A DNA stretch of 64,000 bases, taken from Kalaharituber pfeilii. Taxonomy: Eukaryota; Ascomycota; Pezizomycetes; Pezizales; Pezizaceae. The position numbers were made by a program, and so were the translations under genes. The notes beneath the pieces were generated by a model that did no database searches, had not been told where the DNA came from, and saw nothing but the letters and a program-made list of their open reading frames with translations. Of the stretch, positions 21,865 through 32,421 are shown piece by piece. The DNA lies in assembly GCA_015179045.1 (NCBI GenBank), contig WHUZ01000026.1:496001-560000 (forward strand). The letters run 5' to 3'. Within the stretch, counting starts at the first letter, position 1, and each line of letters begins with the position of its first letter.

Positions 21865-22216
21865 TTTTTTTTTTTTTTTTATATCAATACTCGCATGCCG
21901 CCCAATGGGCTATGGCGAGGTGTTAATTAAAGAAGAAAAAAGCGCAACAGTAACTAACTACACGTGGTTCCCGCGATACTCGTACATGGTGCGGGTAGGG
22001 TATGAAATCAATACAGCCTATTTCCTCCTCCTGTCTGGCTCGTATTGAGTTGTGCTCAACAATTTCCCTCCTAGCCTGACTCTGTCTATGTCCGTCGCTG
22101 CCTCCAAGTACACCACGACCGAGCTAGTCTTCTTGCCTTCTTGAATCAGCGCGGTCTTTCGTCTAAGCCAACGTATCCCAACGGTCTTGCCTAGTGTCTT
22201 GTTCCTGGACTCCAGC
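21865..22216 (-). mobile_element. ORF1-only LINE derivative, tail A
   Basis: A 352-bp insert with the 14-bp TSD ATATTAACAAGGGA (21851-21864 and 22217-22230). It encodes GKTVGIRWLRRKTALIQEGK, then TSSVVVYLEAATDIDRVRLG, ending YEPDRRRK and a stop. 3' UTR and tail A follow. Confidence 0.8.
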
Positions 22217-22230
22217 ATATTAACAAGGGA

Positions 22231-22718
22231 AGCAAAGAAAGTAATAACTTGAATCACAAAGTAAAGGAAGATTCTATGTCAAGGAGTTCCAATAATGAAA
22301 GAAGTCCAAATAATCAAAGAAGAATAATCAACGAAGCCATAGAACGATCCATCCTTTATGCCAGAGTGACAACCTGGTATCACAAGGCTTGGCCTATTCT
22401 GGTGCAATACCAATTCTTTCAGCCTCCCCACACCAGAATAGTAGTCATTGCGCTTGAGTACTGGTGATAGTTGTTAAACACATTAGAACAAGAGAGTATC
22501 TACCATATTCAGCTACTCAAGGCACCTTTAGTTTTTCTTGTTGAGCTCTATAACATTTGATCTGGTCCCAGAGGTCACTCTCTCATGTTGAGCCCGATCG
22601 AGCAATGGAACGAGCAACGCAACGAACTCGCATCTCTCATCTTTCATAGATTGTATTAATCTTGCCATATCTGTGGTGTTTGTATCCACATCGTTACTGT
22701 GGATAAGAGCTGCTCTGG
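22231..22718. other. Spacer
   Basis: No recognised gene or repeat; short frames only. Confidence 0.35.
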
Positions 22719-22723
22719 GTCTC

Positions 22724-24002
22724 TGTGTTACGGAGTCTACGATGATGTAGCAATGTAACTTAGGACAACGCTTGAAGCTTGACCATCTCTCGAGGGCAGA
22801 AAGCCCTCGTTATATAGCCAGCTCCCCGCGCACACCCATTGTATGTTCTATTGCTTATGTTATCTATGCTTAACAATCGATATCCTCAAAAGCCGGCATC
22901 GTAGTACATGGAATTGCCCTAAGAAAGGACTTAGGGAAGGTCCGAAAATGGCTGGAGGCAGCGAACAAGGATCTAGGCAAGATAACAGGAATCCGCTGGC
23001 TGAGGAAGATGACCGCACTGGTTGACGAAGGAAAGAAAACCAGTTCAGCGGTAGTGTACTTGGAGACAACCACCGAGGTTGGGAGAGTGAAACTCGGAGG
23101 AAGTGGCTGAGAGCGGACCAGTATGAATGGGACAGAGGACGGAAGTAGGAAGGGTGACATGGTCCCCGAACATACTGGCTCCTGTATTCAACCTGCACCA
23201 TGTACGAGCATCGCGGGCACTACATGTATTTATTTATCTATTCGTTACTTTCCCATTTATTTTAATAAAACCTCGCCATAGCCCATAGGGCGGCATGCGA
23301 GTATTGAAAAAAAAAAAATTCGATATCAACGCTTAACAATCAATAACGTCTTGGTAGCTAAGGCTGTGCACAATAAGCCTACGCGTGCGTACCCATGCCA
23401 CTCGGTGGCGCAACTCACTCACTCAACCATGCGCTCTGCTTGTGATACACTTCCGTGACCCGACCTGTCAATTGTATTGCCCTGCTGCAGCTATCGGTTG
23501 ATCAGGCCGAATGGTCACTAGCAGCCTTACAGGTCAACTCAGGTGGATATCCCCAGCATCTCTGGGTGGGCCCGTGACACTCCGTCAGGGCCTACCCGGG
23601 AAGGGGATATCCACCCATTGACCTGTAAGGCTGCTAGTGACAATTCGGCCTGATCAACCGATAGCTACAGTCTGGCAATGAAACATGGGTCAGGCACGGA
23701 TGTGTATTGCAAGGATCTGACGGCATGGTCATAGCACAGTGTCAGCCACCGGACGGACCTCTAGGAGCAAAGCCACCGAATGGACCTCCAGGAGCAGAGC
23801 CGCTGAACGGACCTCTAGATGAGGCGAGGCAGTGGCTGAGGGATAGAACATCATGATATCATAGCAAGTTAGACAGTAGATGGAAGTCACGCAGGATTGA
23901 CTATAAGAAGGGCCAGCAAGAGCTGCCCTCTCAAAGGTCAAGCACCAAGCGTTGTCCTAAGTTACACCCTCTATTCACTACATCATCGTAGAAACCGTAA
24001 CA
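22724..24002. repeat. Inverted pair of LTR-like arms with 5-bp target duplication
   Basis: Both ends read TGTTACGG (plus strand from 22726; minus strand from 24002), followed by matching GACAACGCTTG and, toward the centre, CTATCGGTTGATCAGGCCGA. GTCTC flanks both sides (22719-22723 and 24003-24007). Without the LINE insert at 22885-23319 each arm is ~415 bp, meeting near 23580. It could be two LTRs joined tail to tail or a foldback-type element. Confidence 0.6.
22885..23319 (+). mobile_element. ORF1-only LINE derivative, tail A, inside LTR-like arm
   Basis: TSD TCGATATC (22877-22884 and 23320-23327). It encodes ORF1 residues RKDLGKVRKWLEAANKDLGK, then KKTSSAVVYLETTTEVGRV. A one-base slip sits before the conserved ending YEWDRGRK-stop. 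3' UTR, tail A and poly(A) follow. Confidence 0.8.
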
Positions 24003-24007
24003 GTCTC

Positions 24008-24740
24008 TCCATTGCAAAGAGAGCTACAGAATAGGCAAGGCAGATAGCCCAGGATGCAGGTGCTGTGGGAAGGAAGAGGAGACGGCGGCACAAATCCGGG
24101 GTGGTGCGAAGTTTAGAGGGGGAGATGGCCGGCGGGTCTGCGAGCGGTGTATCAGCCACCGGCAACAGAGGGAGCAGAAGGTGATGCCCTGCTGGAGCTG
24201 TTGCGCTGGATGGAGAGATGAGTTGAGAAGCGTTCATGTCCTTTAAGTTTTGGGTTTGTGTTATGTTTAGTGAGCGGCACGAGCCGAGCCAGCTCGAGCT
24301 CAAAGGAGCCAAGATCACGCTTGTGTTTTTCTTGACAGCTCGCTAAAATGCTTAGCCAGTGCAAGGTTTCATAAACTGTAAATACCTAATATAGTAAAAA
24401 TTAGAGACTTGGAGCTCATTCTGACCTACCAACAACTTCGAAATGCACAATTTAGCTGATAGTAGTGAGAAAGATGAAAATTTAGCTTAGTTTATTTTAG
24501 TTTGTCAATATTATGTATATAATCAATCCAGGCTCGAGCCGAGCTCACTTACTCACGAGCTGGCTCGAGCTCACCCTCCAGCTCGGCTCGAGCTAGCTCG
24601 TGCCGCTCACTAGTTATGTTATGTCCTTATTTGTTGAGACTTTATCTCCTTTATTTCCTATGTAGCCAATCTCGCCACGAGTATGAGGTTGCTAATTCCT
24701 ACAACGAGGGCATGCTAAATCATCAATACACACTCACGTG
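24008..24740 (+). mobile_element. LINE ORF2 3' fragment interrupted by a hAT MITE
   Basis: IGKADSPGCRCCGKEEE and, later, GDALLELLRWMER-stop match the ORF2 end of other tail-A elements. The hAT MITE at 24268-24612 sits just after the stop. The distal 3' tail is not clear, so the right boundary is approximate. Confidence 0.55.
24268..24612. mobile_element. hAT-like MITE copy 1 (345 bp)
   Basis: TIRs TAGTGAGCGGCACGAGC and GCTCGTGCCGCTCACTA. 8-bp TSD GTTATGTT at 24260-24267 and 24613-24620. AT-rich centre flanked by GAGCTCG/CGAGCTC-rich subterminal repeats. No ORF. The 8-bp duplication and TIR start fit hAT. Copy 2 at 35986-36330 is the same length in the opposite orientation. Confidence 0.85.
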
Positions 24741-24785
24741 GCATAGACATCAGGTGATGTGTCCCGTGATCCTGGTTGCATAGTC

Positions 24786-24905
24786 TTTTTTTTTTTTTTT
24801 TTCATTACTCGCATGCCGCCTGACAGGCTATGGCGAGAGATTAAGTACATAATGAGCAGAAGGGAGAATATAGAAGAATAGCAAAAACAAAACGAAGTGT
24901 AACCA
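24786..24905 (-). mobile_element. Short LINE 3' fragment, tail A
   Basis: Poly(T), then tail A in minus orientation with inner stem GCCT..AGGC (GCCGCCTGACAGGCTATGGC), then ~65 bp of 3' UTR-like sequence. The right boundary is inferred from weak similarity of the flanks (CATAGTCTTT and CATGTCTTTC). Confidence 0.55.
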
Positions 24906-25569
24906 TGTCTTTCAAGAAAGCCAAAACTCGAGTTTTTGGCACCATCTCTAAAGGGGTAGTACAACCAGACTATGGCACTATCAAGTGCCATGGTTCTATA
25001 CTTGATCACTGTACTATACTGAAGATTTCTGAATACCACCTGTGAGCGTTCCCATTAGAATACCATTACCCTCAACCTCATATCATATACTTATCTTTAC
25101 TTACATAACTCCAAAGGGTAGGTAAGCTATCAGAAAGGCCACCGTAAGCTTTTGCCAAGTTCCCACAACCCTGGACCACAATAGCGGCGCTAAATTACAG
25201 TAGAAGTGAATCCCGCACTCGAAGTTGGCTCGTTGTCCATTCTAAAAGACCAAGGTTACTTGTACCAGTATTTCAGCGATGAGCATTTCAGTTGCTTGTT
25301 GGATAGGGGAGCAAGGATGGATTGTCTCTGGTTACGAGACTAGGATAATCTTCTGGGATTAGGAGTTCATGGTCTGGAATTATCTATAGTTGGGGATCGT
25401 GCCAACTGGGCGAATCCAGGATTCCAGGGTAAGCGTAAACATTAAAGATACAATAAACAAAAAGGGCTGCTTATGAGACTAAGGGGAAAAAAATGAGAGG
25501 GAAAAAAAATGAGAGGAAAAAAATGAGAGAGCAACTTTTCCGGAATCTAGAAAAGGATAGGCAACCAAG
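24906..25569. other. Intergenic stretch
   Basis: No gene. A-rich near-repeats GAGAGGGAAAAAAAT occur at 25480-25535, upstream of the tRNA 3' side. Confidence 0.4.
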
Positions 25570-25674
25570 TGCTCCCTGTGAGGCTCGAACTCACGACCTT
25601 TGGATATCAAATCTTAGCAGATTCGTCATATGCAGTGTATGAGACCAACGCTCTACCAACTGAGCCAAGGAAGC
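25570..25674 (-). tRNA. tRNA-Met (CAU), elongator type, with 32-nt intron
   Basis: Acceptor strands GCTTCCT and AGGGAGC pair over 7 bp with one G-U, followed by discriminator A. The D arm is GGCTCAGTTGGTAGAGC. The anticodon loop is CTCATA, then a 32-nt intron (25606-25637), then A and TCCAA. The T arm is GTGAGTTCGAGCCTCAC. Mature length is 73 nt without CCA. The intron sits after position 37, the canonical nuclear site. Confidence 0.93.
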
Positions 25675-25984
25675 TGATTGGTGGAAATCTCACCACTTTG
25701 CATATTTCTATCGAGAGTTTAGTTCGATGCCAATGTTAAGGAGATTACCATAGAGTAACAGTGAAAATCAAGCAGCAGAGCTATGTGATTGCGACCCGTG
25801 CGACATCTCCTCCACGGCGTTTTGCTGGCCAATCTCCAATCCCAGCAGTACTGTGTTTGCGCTCGTCTCTGTCTGACAAAATCATAACTGGCAGACTTGA
25901 GAATATGGGTTTCACTCAGTGCCTTTCCACCGGCACCTAGATTTCCATATTATTTTTTCCCGTATCTAAGATTGTGCTGTGCAA
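25675..25984. other. Spacer after the tRNA
   Basis: No recognised feature. Confidence 0.35.
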
Positions 25985-25995
25985 GTTACCCTCCT

Positions 25996-26400
25996 TTTTT
26001 TTTTTCTTTTTTTTTTTAATAATATCATTACTCGTATGCCGCCCTATGGGCTATAACAAGGTTAAGATAAACGGTCATAAAATCAACGAAATAAAACAAG
26101 CTAAAGTAGAGTCAAAATCGGAAAGCTATCTCCCTATCCAATTCATCACTTCTGCCATGGGGTCCTCCTCTCCGTCTCTTGCCGAGGAGGTTTGTGTATC
26201 GCCTCCAGCCCGCCTGCACACTTGCGCCTCCAGACCCGCTATCTGTTCCATATCATATATGTGTCGCCGTCTTCTCCTAGTCCTCACACCATCAGCATTC
26301 CGGGCTGTCTCCCTCGCCTGTTTTGTGTCTCCATGCCCTCAGGCCCTTTCCTGCTAAGAGGCCCGCCAAGGTATGTACCTATCTACCCAGTCTCTGTAGA
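25996..26400 (-). mobile_element. LINE 3' fragment, tail-A type
   Basis: A 405-bp insert with TSD GTTACCCTCCT (25985-25995 and 26401-26411). T-rich tract, tail A (GCCGCCCTATGGGCTATAAC), then degenerate ORF2 end sequence. It lacks intact frames. Confidence 0.8.
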
Positions 26401-26411
26401 GTTACCCTCCT

Positions 26412-27244
26412 CTTTAAGATATTGTAGTGCAATGTCCTGTCCCAAAGCTTAGTGACCCCTACGTCAAAAGCCACCTTCAATGGCTGTCTGAGGACCCCCG
26501 CAATCTTAGCCTGGCAGCCCCAAGGTTGACATGTGATTTCTCCAGGCTTCAGTCCGTGTTTGCAAACCCAGCTGTGGCTGAAACACCTGATAACCGACGT
26601 GCGACGCATTCTCAACTGTACTTAATCTTAAGTGGAGCGTTGTCTCTGCCACGCAACAAATAACGTGCACATTGCCAAGGCGTGGCAGGGATATTAATCC
26701 AACGTCCCACATGGTTATCATAGGCGGCGCGCAACATGGTCCTGGATAATTTGCCTGCATAGATTCCAATTAACCAAAGGAAGCAAAAAAACCTCCACCA
26801 TTCAGGTGATGTGCAGGAACTGGGCAGTTTATTTGCGGCTACAGGGGTGGCCGTGCTCGCTGTTGATACTGAAAACTATCCTACTGATGCAAAATATCTC
26901 ACACTCCATTTGTGGCAGAGGCGCGTCTCATATTTTCAGCGACAAAGTACTGCTGTGGCACTCACAATTAATAAGCAGTGAAGCTGACACTCCACTTTGG
27001 ACGCTGCATGCCGTAATGCTTACTCCGCAAGGCTAGGAACGGCACAGCTAGAATCAAACCTAGTTAATACACCAAGCCTAACTTGCTTGGCGGAGCCAAT
27101 CATAACTGGCATGGGGCAGCACTGTGAGTATGTACTTGGATATGGCATATTTAAGTAGGAAGCGCCGATCGCGATTACAGTGGACGTCGAGGTTTAGAAA
27201 CTATGGAGTACTACTGAGTTAAGAGCAGAGGAGCCGGATGGTGG
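26412..27244. other. Intergenic stretch
   Basis: A minus-strand frame near 26379-26615 reads AKIAGVLRQPLKVAFDVGVT, which looks protein-like but was not recognised and has overlapping open frames. No supported gene. Confidence 0.3.
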
Positions 27245-27447
27245 TACTCGTTACCAGCATTTAGTAATGTAGGTGGGGGCCAAGGTATAGGCCGTGCAAG
27301 TGGTCTGTGAGCAGGTGAGGCTAAGGGCTGTACCTGACTTTGGGTATGGAAAATACCCGTCAGTAGTAATATCCATCCCTGATCCGGTAGACTTTTCTCG
27401 CACGGCCATAACTGCCCCACCTGCATCACTAATGCTGGTAACGAGTA
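27245..27447. mobile_element. MITE-3 copy 1
   Basis: About 200 bp with TIRs CTCGTTACCAGCATTTAGT and ACTAATGCTGGTAACGAG, flanked by TA on both sides. The interior matches 41304-41512. Confidence 0.8.
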
Positions 27448-28499
27448 TACCCTGGTTAGAGACTGTTCTTTTTTGCTGCATCAGGAATACTCCAGGTTTT
27501 CTCCCCTTCGCGCCCAGTCGCTAATAATCACTGACTTCGCGATAGTAACACTCAATTGCGGGTGCGCTATGACTACTACTACTAATTAGGACTGGTAACT
27601 GGTGTAACTGTAGGCAGTACAGGCCATGGTGTTGGCATTTGCTCCCATGAAGATGGAGCACTTTTGAACTACGTGTATCACAACTCAACATCCTCAGACA
27701 CTCCCTGATTTTTGTTTTACCATGTGAATCAGTTCACTGAATCGATGTCAGCTCTCAGAATGAAAATTGAATAAAAACTGGTGAAGGTAGATGGGGATCA
27801 AAAAGCGGTGGTTTCCAGGGATCCAGCCCTGGACCCAGGGATGAAATTCCTTCCGTAGGATTTTCTAGCGTGTGGCGCAGTCGTCCCTCACTGGTGCCAG
27901 CAAAATCCCTCTAATAGGTGGATTAGCAAATCCTTGGGTGACTCTTCGAATGTTGTCGGAATGGCTTTGCTCCCAACGAAATTCATGAAATTTAGGAACA
28001 GGGGGGTCAGGACAGCGCAAGGGATATTAGTAACGCTGCTTCGCAATCAAGATAGTCAAAACAACATTTTTGCTAGTTGTTGCTGGTGCAACGATCAAAA
28101 TTGATGGGTCTCGTTCACTTATCCCTAACAGTGTTCCAAAGACTTAGGACCTTCCCGACTATTGAAATCTATAAGACTTTGATACTTACCAAAATTGAAG
28201 AAGATAGGGCAGTGTGAAAAGTGGTAGATATTGGGGGCTGCAGCCCTTAATTGCCCGAGGAGATTGGGGGATCTGTCATCGTTGCTACGGAACCGAATCG
28301 AATGACTTGCGGCGCAGCGATCCCTAACTCTTCCCTGTTGACATTCCCTAGAATTTGGTAAATCCCTTACGGTCGGAGGGTTGGTGCAACCAGACTAGTA
28401 AATCCCTCAAATGCAATCGTCTGGAGTTGTTGGACGTGCGGGTTAGCAGGAGCGTCGCGCGGAGAGTGGGGCTAGCTAAACTAGTGTAATATCTTGGCT
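27448..28499. other. Intergenic stretch
   Basis: No gene or transposon end recognised. Confidence 0.35.
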
Positions 28500-29455
28500 G
28501 TTTCTTTTGTTTCCTTTTAATATCATTGCTCGCGTGCCGCCCTATAGGCTATGGCGAGGTTAGGTATATAGGAGAGTAAGGAAATAAAGTTAAGAAGAAG
28601 CTCTGCCAAGAAGGTAAGGGTCCGTAAGGGACTAAGGAGATACCGCCGGGGAAGATAAGAAACTAAGTGAAAATACTGATCATCGCCCCGCCCACTCCAA
28701 CAACGCAACCAACGGGTCTCTGCCATCCTCCTTCGCCTTCGGGGGTTCGTTCACTGCCCCCTTACCCCCAGGCCACCTCTGCCTCCTGAGCCTGCATTTC
28801 TCCCAGATGTTTTCTGCTGTCTCTTCCCCTTCCCCTCACCGGCGGCACTAGTCTGGACTCTCTGCCTTGCCTATTCTGAACTTCCAGGCCCTGTGGCCTT
28901 CCCCCCCCAGCAGCCCTGCCAGCGTGGCTGTCTCGTGATAGTGGTCTGTAACCCAGTCTCAGCCTGTCCCTTTCCTCTGCCCGCTGCGCTTTCGCCTCCA
29001 TGAGCATTCCGGCCTCCATGATCACTTCGCCCTGGTAAGGCAGGAGAGCGCTGATTTTGGCTGCCTTGTCCACTCTTTCAGCGCCCTCCAGGCCCTTGTG
29101 TCCTTTTACCCACACCATTGCCACACCAATCCCCCTCGGGTTGCTCTGCTCTCCCACGCTTCTCTGACTAGGTGGGCCACCCAGCCAGGTGTTGGGCTGC
29201 CCTCGGCTATGGATTTGAGTTTCTGAATGGCCACTTTGGAGTCCGTTACTAGGAGTTTCTCCTCGTCCCCCTCTTATAGGGCTTTTAGCCATGGCCACTA
29301 GCTCTACATCGTTCACCGTGGCTTTGGCACCTATGTATTTGGCACCTATGTAGAATGAGTGTGACCTTCCCCGCCACAGTCCTACCCCAGTTTTCTCCGT
29401 GATCCTGCTCCCGTCAGTATACACCGCTTTCCACCCCTCATCTGACTCCTCTTCG

Positions 29456-29517
29456 AGCCCTGCCTTGGCGAACAGCTGCATGCGGGGTCACGTGAAAAAA
29501 AAAAAAAAAAAAAAAAA
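29456..29517 (+). mobile_element. Hairpin-only retro-insert, tail B
   Basis: 62 nt: GCCCTGCC..GCGGGG plus poly(A). TSD GACTCCTCTTCGA at 29443-29455 and 29518-29530. Confidence 0.88.
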
Positions 29518-29705
29518 GACTCCTCTTCGATTCTTCTCTCCCATTTATGTCTCTCTGCTTGGGCGTCTAGCGTGCTGAGTACCGCCAGTGGGAGGGGGTT
29601 CCTCCACATTAGTGAGCCCTCCTCCTCGCTGAGGGGCGCTTCCCCTTCGAACCTTAGCGTCCTGGACTCGACCCGTGCTCTTTCGCCTTCTACGAAGGTG
29701 TATAC

Positions 29706-29764
29706 ACCTCGCCATAGCCTTACAGGCGGCATGCGAGTAATGATATAAAAAAAAAAAAAAAAAA
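29706..29764 (+). mobile_element. Hairpin-only retro-insert, tail A
   Basis: 59 nt starting ACCTCGCCATAG, inner stem GCCT..AGGC, ATGATAT and poly(A). TSD GAAGGTGTATAC at 29694-29705 and 29765-29776. Confidence 0.9.
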
Positions 29765-29919
29765 GAAGGTGTATACTGACTTCAGGTTCGCCAGGCCCTC
29801 CACTACGTCTCTACGGGTTCCCCAGGGGGCCCCGGTTATGGTTCTGGCTGTCGTGTACTGCCACTTTTCTAGCTCTCTCAGCATCTGCTCTGGGGGTGCA
29901 CCTTTCGTGTAGCCCCTCC

Positions 29920-29978
29920 TCCTCGCCATAGCCTGACAGGCGGCAAGCGAGTAATGATATAAAAAAAAAAAAAAAAAA
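29920..29978 (+). mobile_element. Hairpin-only retro-insert, tail A
   Basis: 59 nt starting TCCTCGCCATAG, inner stem GCCTgacAGGC, poly(A). TSD GTGTAGCCCCTCC at 29907-29919 and 29979-29991. Confidence 0.9.
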
Positions 29979-30633
29979 GTGTAGCCCCTCCATGCCCAGC
30001 TCCCCCAGGTGGCGACTGTTCTAGCTATGCTAGTGTATATCTGTCTCCTCTTTGCAGGACCTAGCTGCCCTAGTCTTGTTGCTACTGCCCATGCGGCCTT
30101 TTCTAGGCTCAGTCTCTGTCTGAAGTGCCAGTTGAACTTCAGTTCCCAGTCTTCCAGTAAGCCTGCCATACGGTAGTCCGGTCCTTTGACTCCAAAGATC
30201 ATCACCTCCCTTTTTCCTTGGTCTAGCTCATAGCCTTCCTGATCTAGGATTCTAGCTGGGCCTGGTGGGTTCTAATGGTCACCTCAGCTGCGTGAGTGAC
30301 TGGCTTGACAAGACTCCATGGAAGTCATCGACGTGTATGCGTATGAAAGTCATTCGGCTGGCTGCTCTGACGAAGGCTGGATTCCTACTAGAAAGAGGAG
30401 GTGACCCTTGTAGCGTGCCATCTGTCATTGTGGATGTGGGTCGTCTCTTGCCGCCCCAGCTCAGATTGAAGGACGTGGGCTGCAGGAATCCCTGAACGAA
30501 GGCTGCCAGGTTCCTATCCACTCTCTCAATGTGTGCTACTACCCTATCTCGTCTCACGAAGGCAGACTTGACATCTTCGCCCACCAGGGCTACCCATTCC
30601 CCCTTGTCTATCCGGCTTCTTACTTCCTTCGAC

Positions 30634-30909
30634 ATGTCTCTGTCCAGTCACTTTTTCCGACTGGGATGCGGGTAGGGGTAAGCCACGCTAGCTATTTATG
30701 TATTAAAAGCGGCCGCCAATCTAGTAGTACGTACAACCCACGCTCAGATCCATGCAAGGATAGATTGAAACCGTTGGAAAAAATGATCGCGATGTACCTA
30801 CTACTAGATTGGCGGTGGCTTTTAATACATACATATACAGTACTACTATAGCTAGCGTCACTTACCCCTACCTGCATCCCAGTCAGAAAAGGTGACTGGA
30901 CAGAGACAT
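30634..30909. mobile_element. TIR element with ~110-bp inverted repeats inside the LINE RT
   Basis: Starts ATGTCTCTGTCCAGTCAC and ends with its reverse complement. The arms extend through GACTGGGATGC, GTAGGGGTAAG and GCCAATCTAGTAGTA, differing by small indels. Only ~60 bp of unique centre. It interrupts the LINE between CEMSKEVRS-like and upstream RT codons. No clear TSD; CGAA/TTCG is shared at the edges. Confidence 0.7.
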
Positions 30910-31050
30910 TTCGCACTTTCTTTAGGGTTTGTCGCTGTAGATCCTCCGCTCCTCTGCCGCCCATCTCGCCTTCGCGGAACAGGGTATCATATTGTGGGCT
31001 TGCAGGATGTTAGCGACCACCTTTGGCCTAGCTTGGTCACCGTGTTGACG

Positions 31051-31953
31051 AGGGTTATAATATGGGCCTCCAACTATGTACTGATCTCGCGCCTGTCTCA
31101 CATATTGGCTGTGGCAGCCTAACTATTTACTATTAGAGTAGCCATGATGAACCAAAAGCAGAGAGACATGGTAATCTGGTTTCCGCTCAAGGGCATTAGA
31201 AGTACAGGCAACCCTGGCTATAACGAAGCCAAAGAATCCCACCTGTTTTTTTTTCACTACAAGCAAGTTTCACTATAGTGGTTGAGGACGCCTTTAGTCA
31301 GCACCTTACCCTGCCATGGCGAACAGCTGCAAGCGGGGTTACGTGAAAAAAAAAAAAAAAAAAAAAAACAGTCAGCACCTTTTGATCCTAAATTTGAACA
31401 CCGATCACTGATGCAACAAAAATCGTAAAAATTTAACACTGCTTGTAGATTGAAGAGAATAGAGTAAAGAATCAATCGATAATGCATTTGTAATTTTGTA
31501 AATTTTTGTGAAAAGGCTATCCCAAGTTAAAGAGAGGTAAATTTTGGCAGAAGACCTCTAATCAAGTTACATACTACTAATACAAATAAGGCAAGTTTAA
31601 GAATTAGTAAGCAAGAAGAATATTACTTAAAAGTGTTAAGTTTAAAGCGCATGTAATTACCACTTGCGGGCCAGGGATGCAGCCGATCTTCTCTCACCAG
31701 CCATGGGTCCTCTCCTGGGAGGCCACTGGGCGGCTCACCTCAGAGGATGCTTCGAGTTGTACTGTGAGGCGCCGTACTGAGTGTATGTGCAATGTACAAG
31801 CAAGATGAGAACAACTGATGCATGTATGTACTAAATATGGTAGAAGGCGATCGGTAAGAACGTAAAAGCAAGCTATATGTCGAGAATAGGCAAAAGTAAA
31901 GGAAAACTGAAAGGCAGTAATAATGAACTGAATGTTGAATACAAGAACTGAAT
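31051..31953. other. Spacer with a pogo-type end
   Basis: CAGGCAACCCTGGCTATAAC after TA at 31203-31204 matches the TIR of the pogo derivative at 48486, but no partner end was found. The rest is AT-rich non-coding sequence. One hairpin insert sits at 31308-31369. Confidence 0.4.
31308..31369 (+). mobile_element. Hairpin-only retro-insert, tail B
   Basis: 62 nt starting ACCCTGCCATGGCG, ending GTTACGTG plus poly(A). TSD AGTCAGCACCTT at 31296-31307 and 31370-31381. Confidence 0.9.
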
Positions 31954-32387
31954 GACCACCGCGCACATACTCACCCGGTGCAGTCTGGAAACGGCGGTGG
32001 CCCGGAGGGATGACGGAACTAATAAGGCTATCGAAGAATAAGGACAAAGACCCCCTGATGGAACTATTGGAATGGGTCGAAGAGTGAGGACAGAATGAGA
32101 GACGGGACAGTCATTTATCTCGGGAGGACGGACTTTTCATATCTTTCTCAGTATTTTCCTACCTTTTCCCTACCACCTAACATGTATATAACCTTTTTTT
32201 TTTTTTTTTTTCCTCACGTGACCCCGCGTGCAGCTGTTCGCCATGGCAGGGCCCTGGGTCTAAACCCTCAAAGCCCGGAGGCGGTGGTAGAAGTAGATAG
32301 AAATTTCTTTGTTTGTTAAGCCTGTCTCCGGGCTTCGAGGGCTTGCCCAGGGACCCTGCCATGGCCACGTGCTACAAGCGGGGTTAT

Positions 32388-32421
<34 letters not shown>

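Larger units (their letters stand above)
28500..31050 (-). mobile_element. LINE with RT and RNase H remnants, tail-A type, multiply invaded
   Basis: Minus strand: RT palm pieces (DVKSAFVRRDRVVAHIERVD, then TDGTLQGSPPLSSRNP, then IRIHVDDFHGVL with a YxDD-like HVDD) at 30635-30279. Next come the thumb (LEDWELKFNWHFRQRLSLEK, then LRELEKWQYTTARTITGAPW) and RNase H (AVYTDGSRITEKTGVGLWRG, then NDVELVAM). The C-terminal region and tail A follow at 28500-28560. Frames are broken and RT lacks the segment between HVDD and GYELDQGK. It hosts three hairpin-only inserts and one TIR element. Confidence 0.75.
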
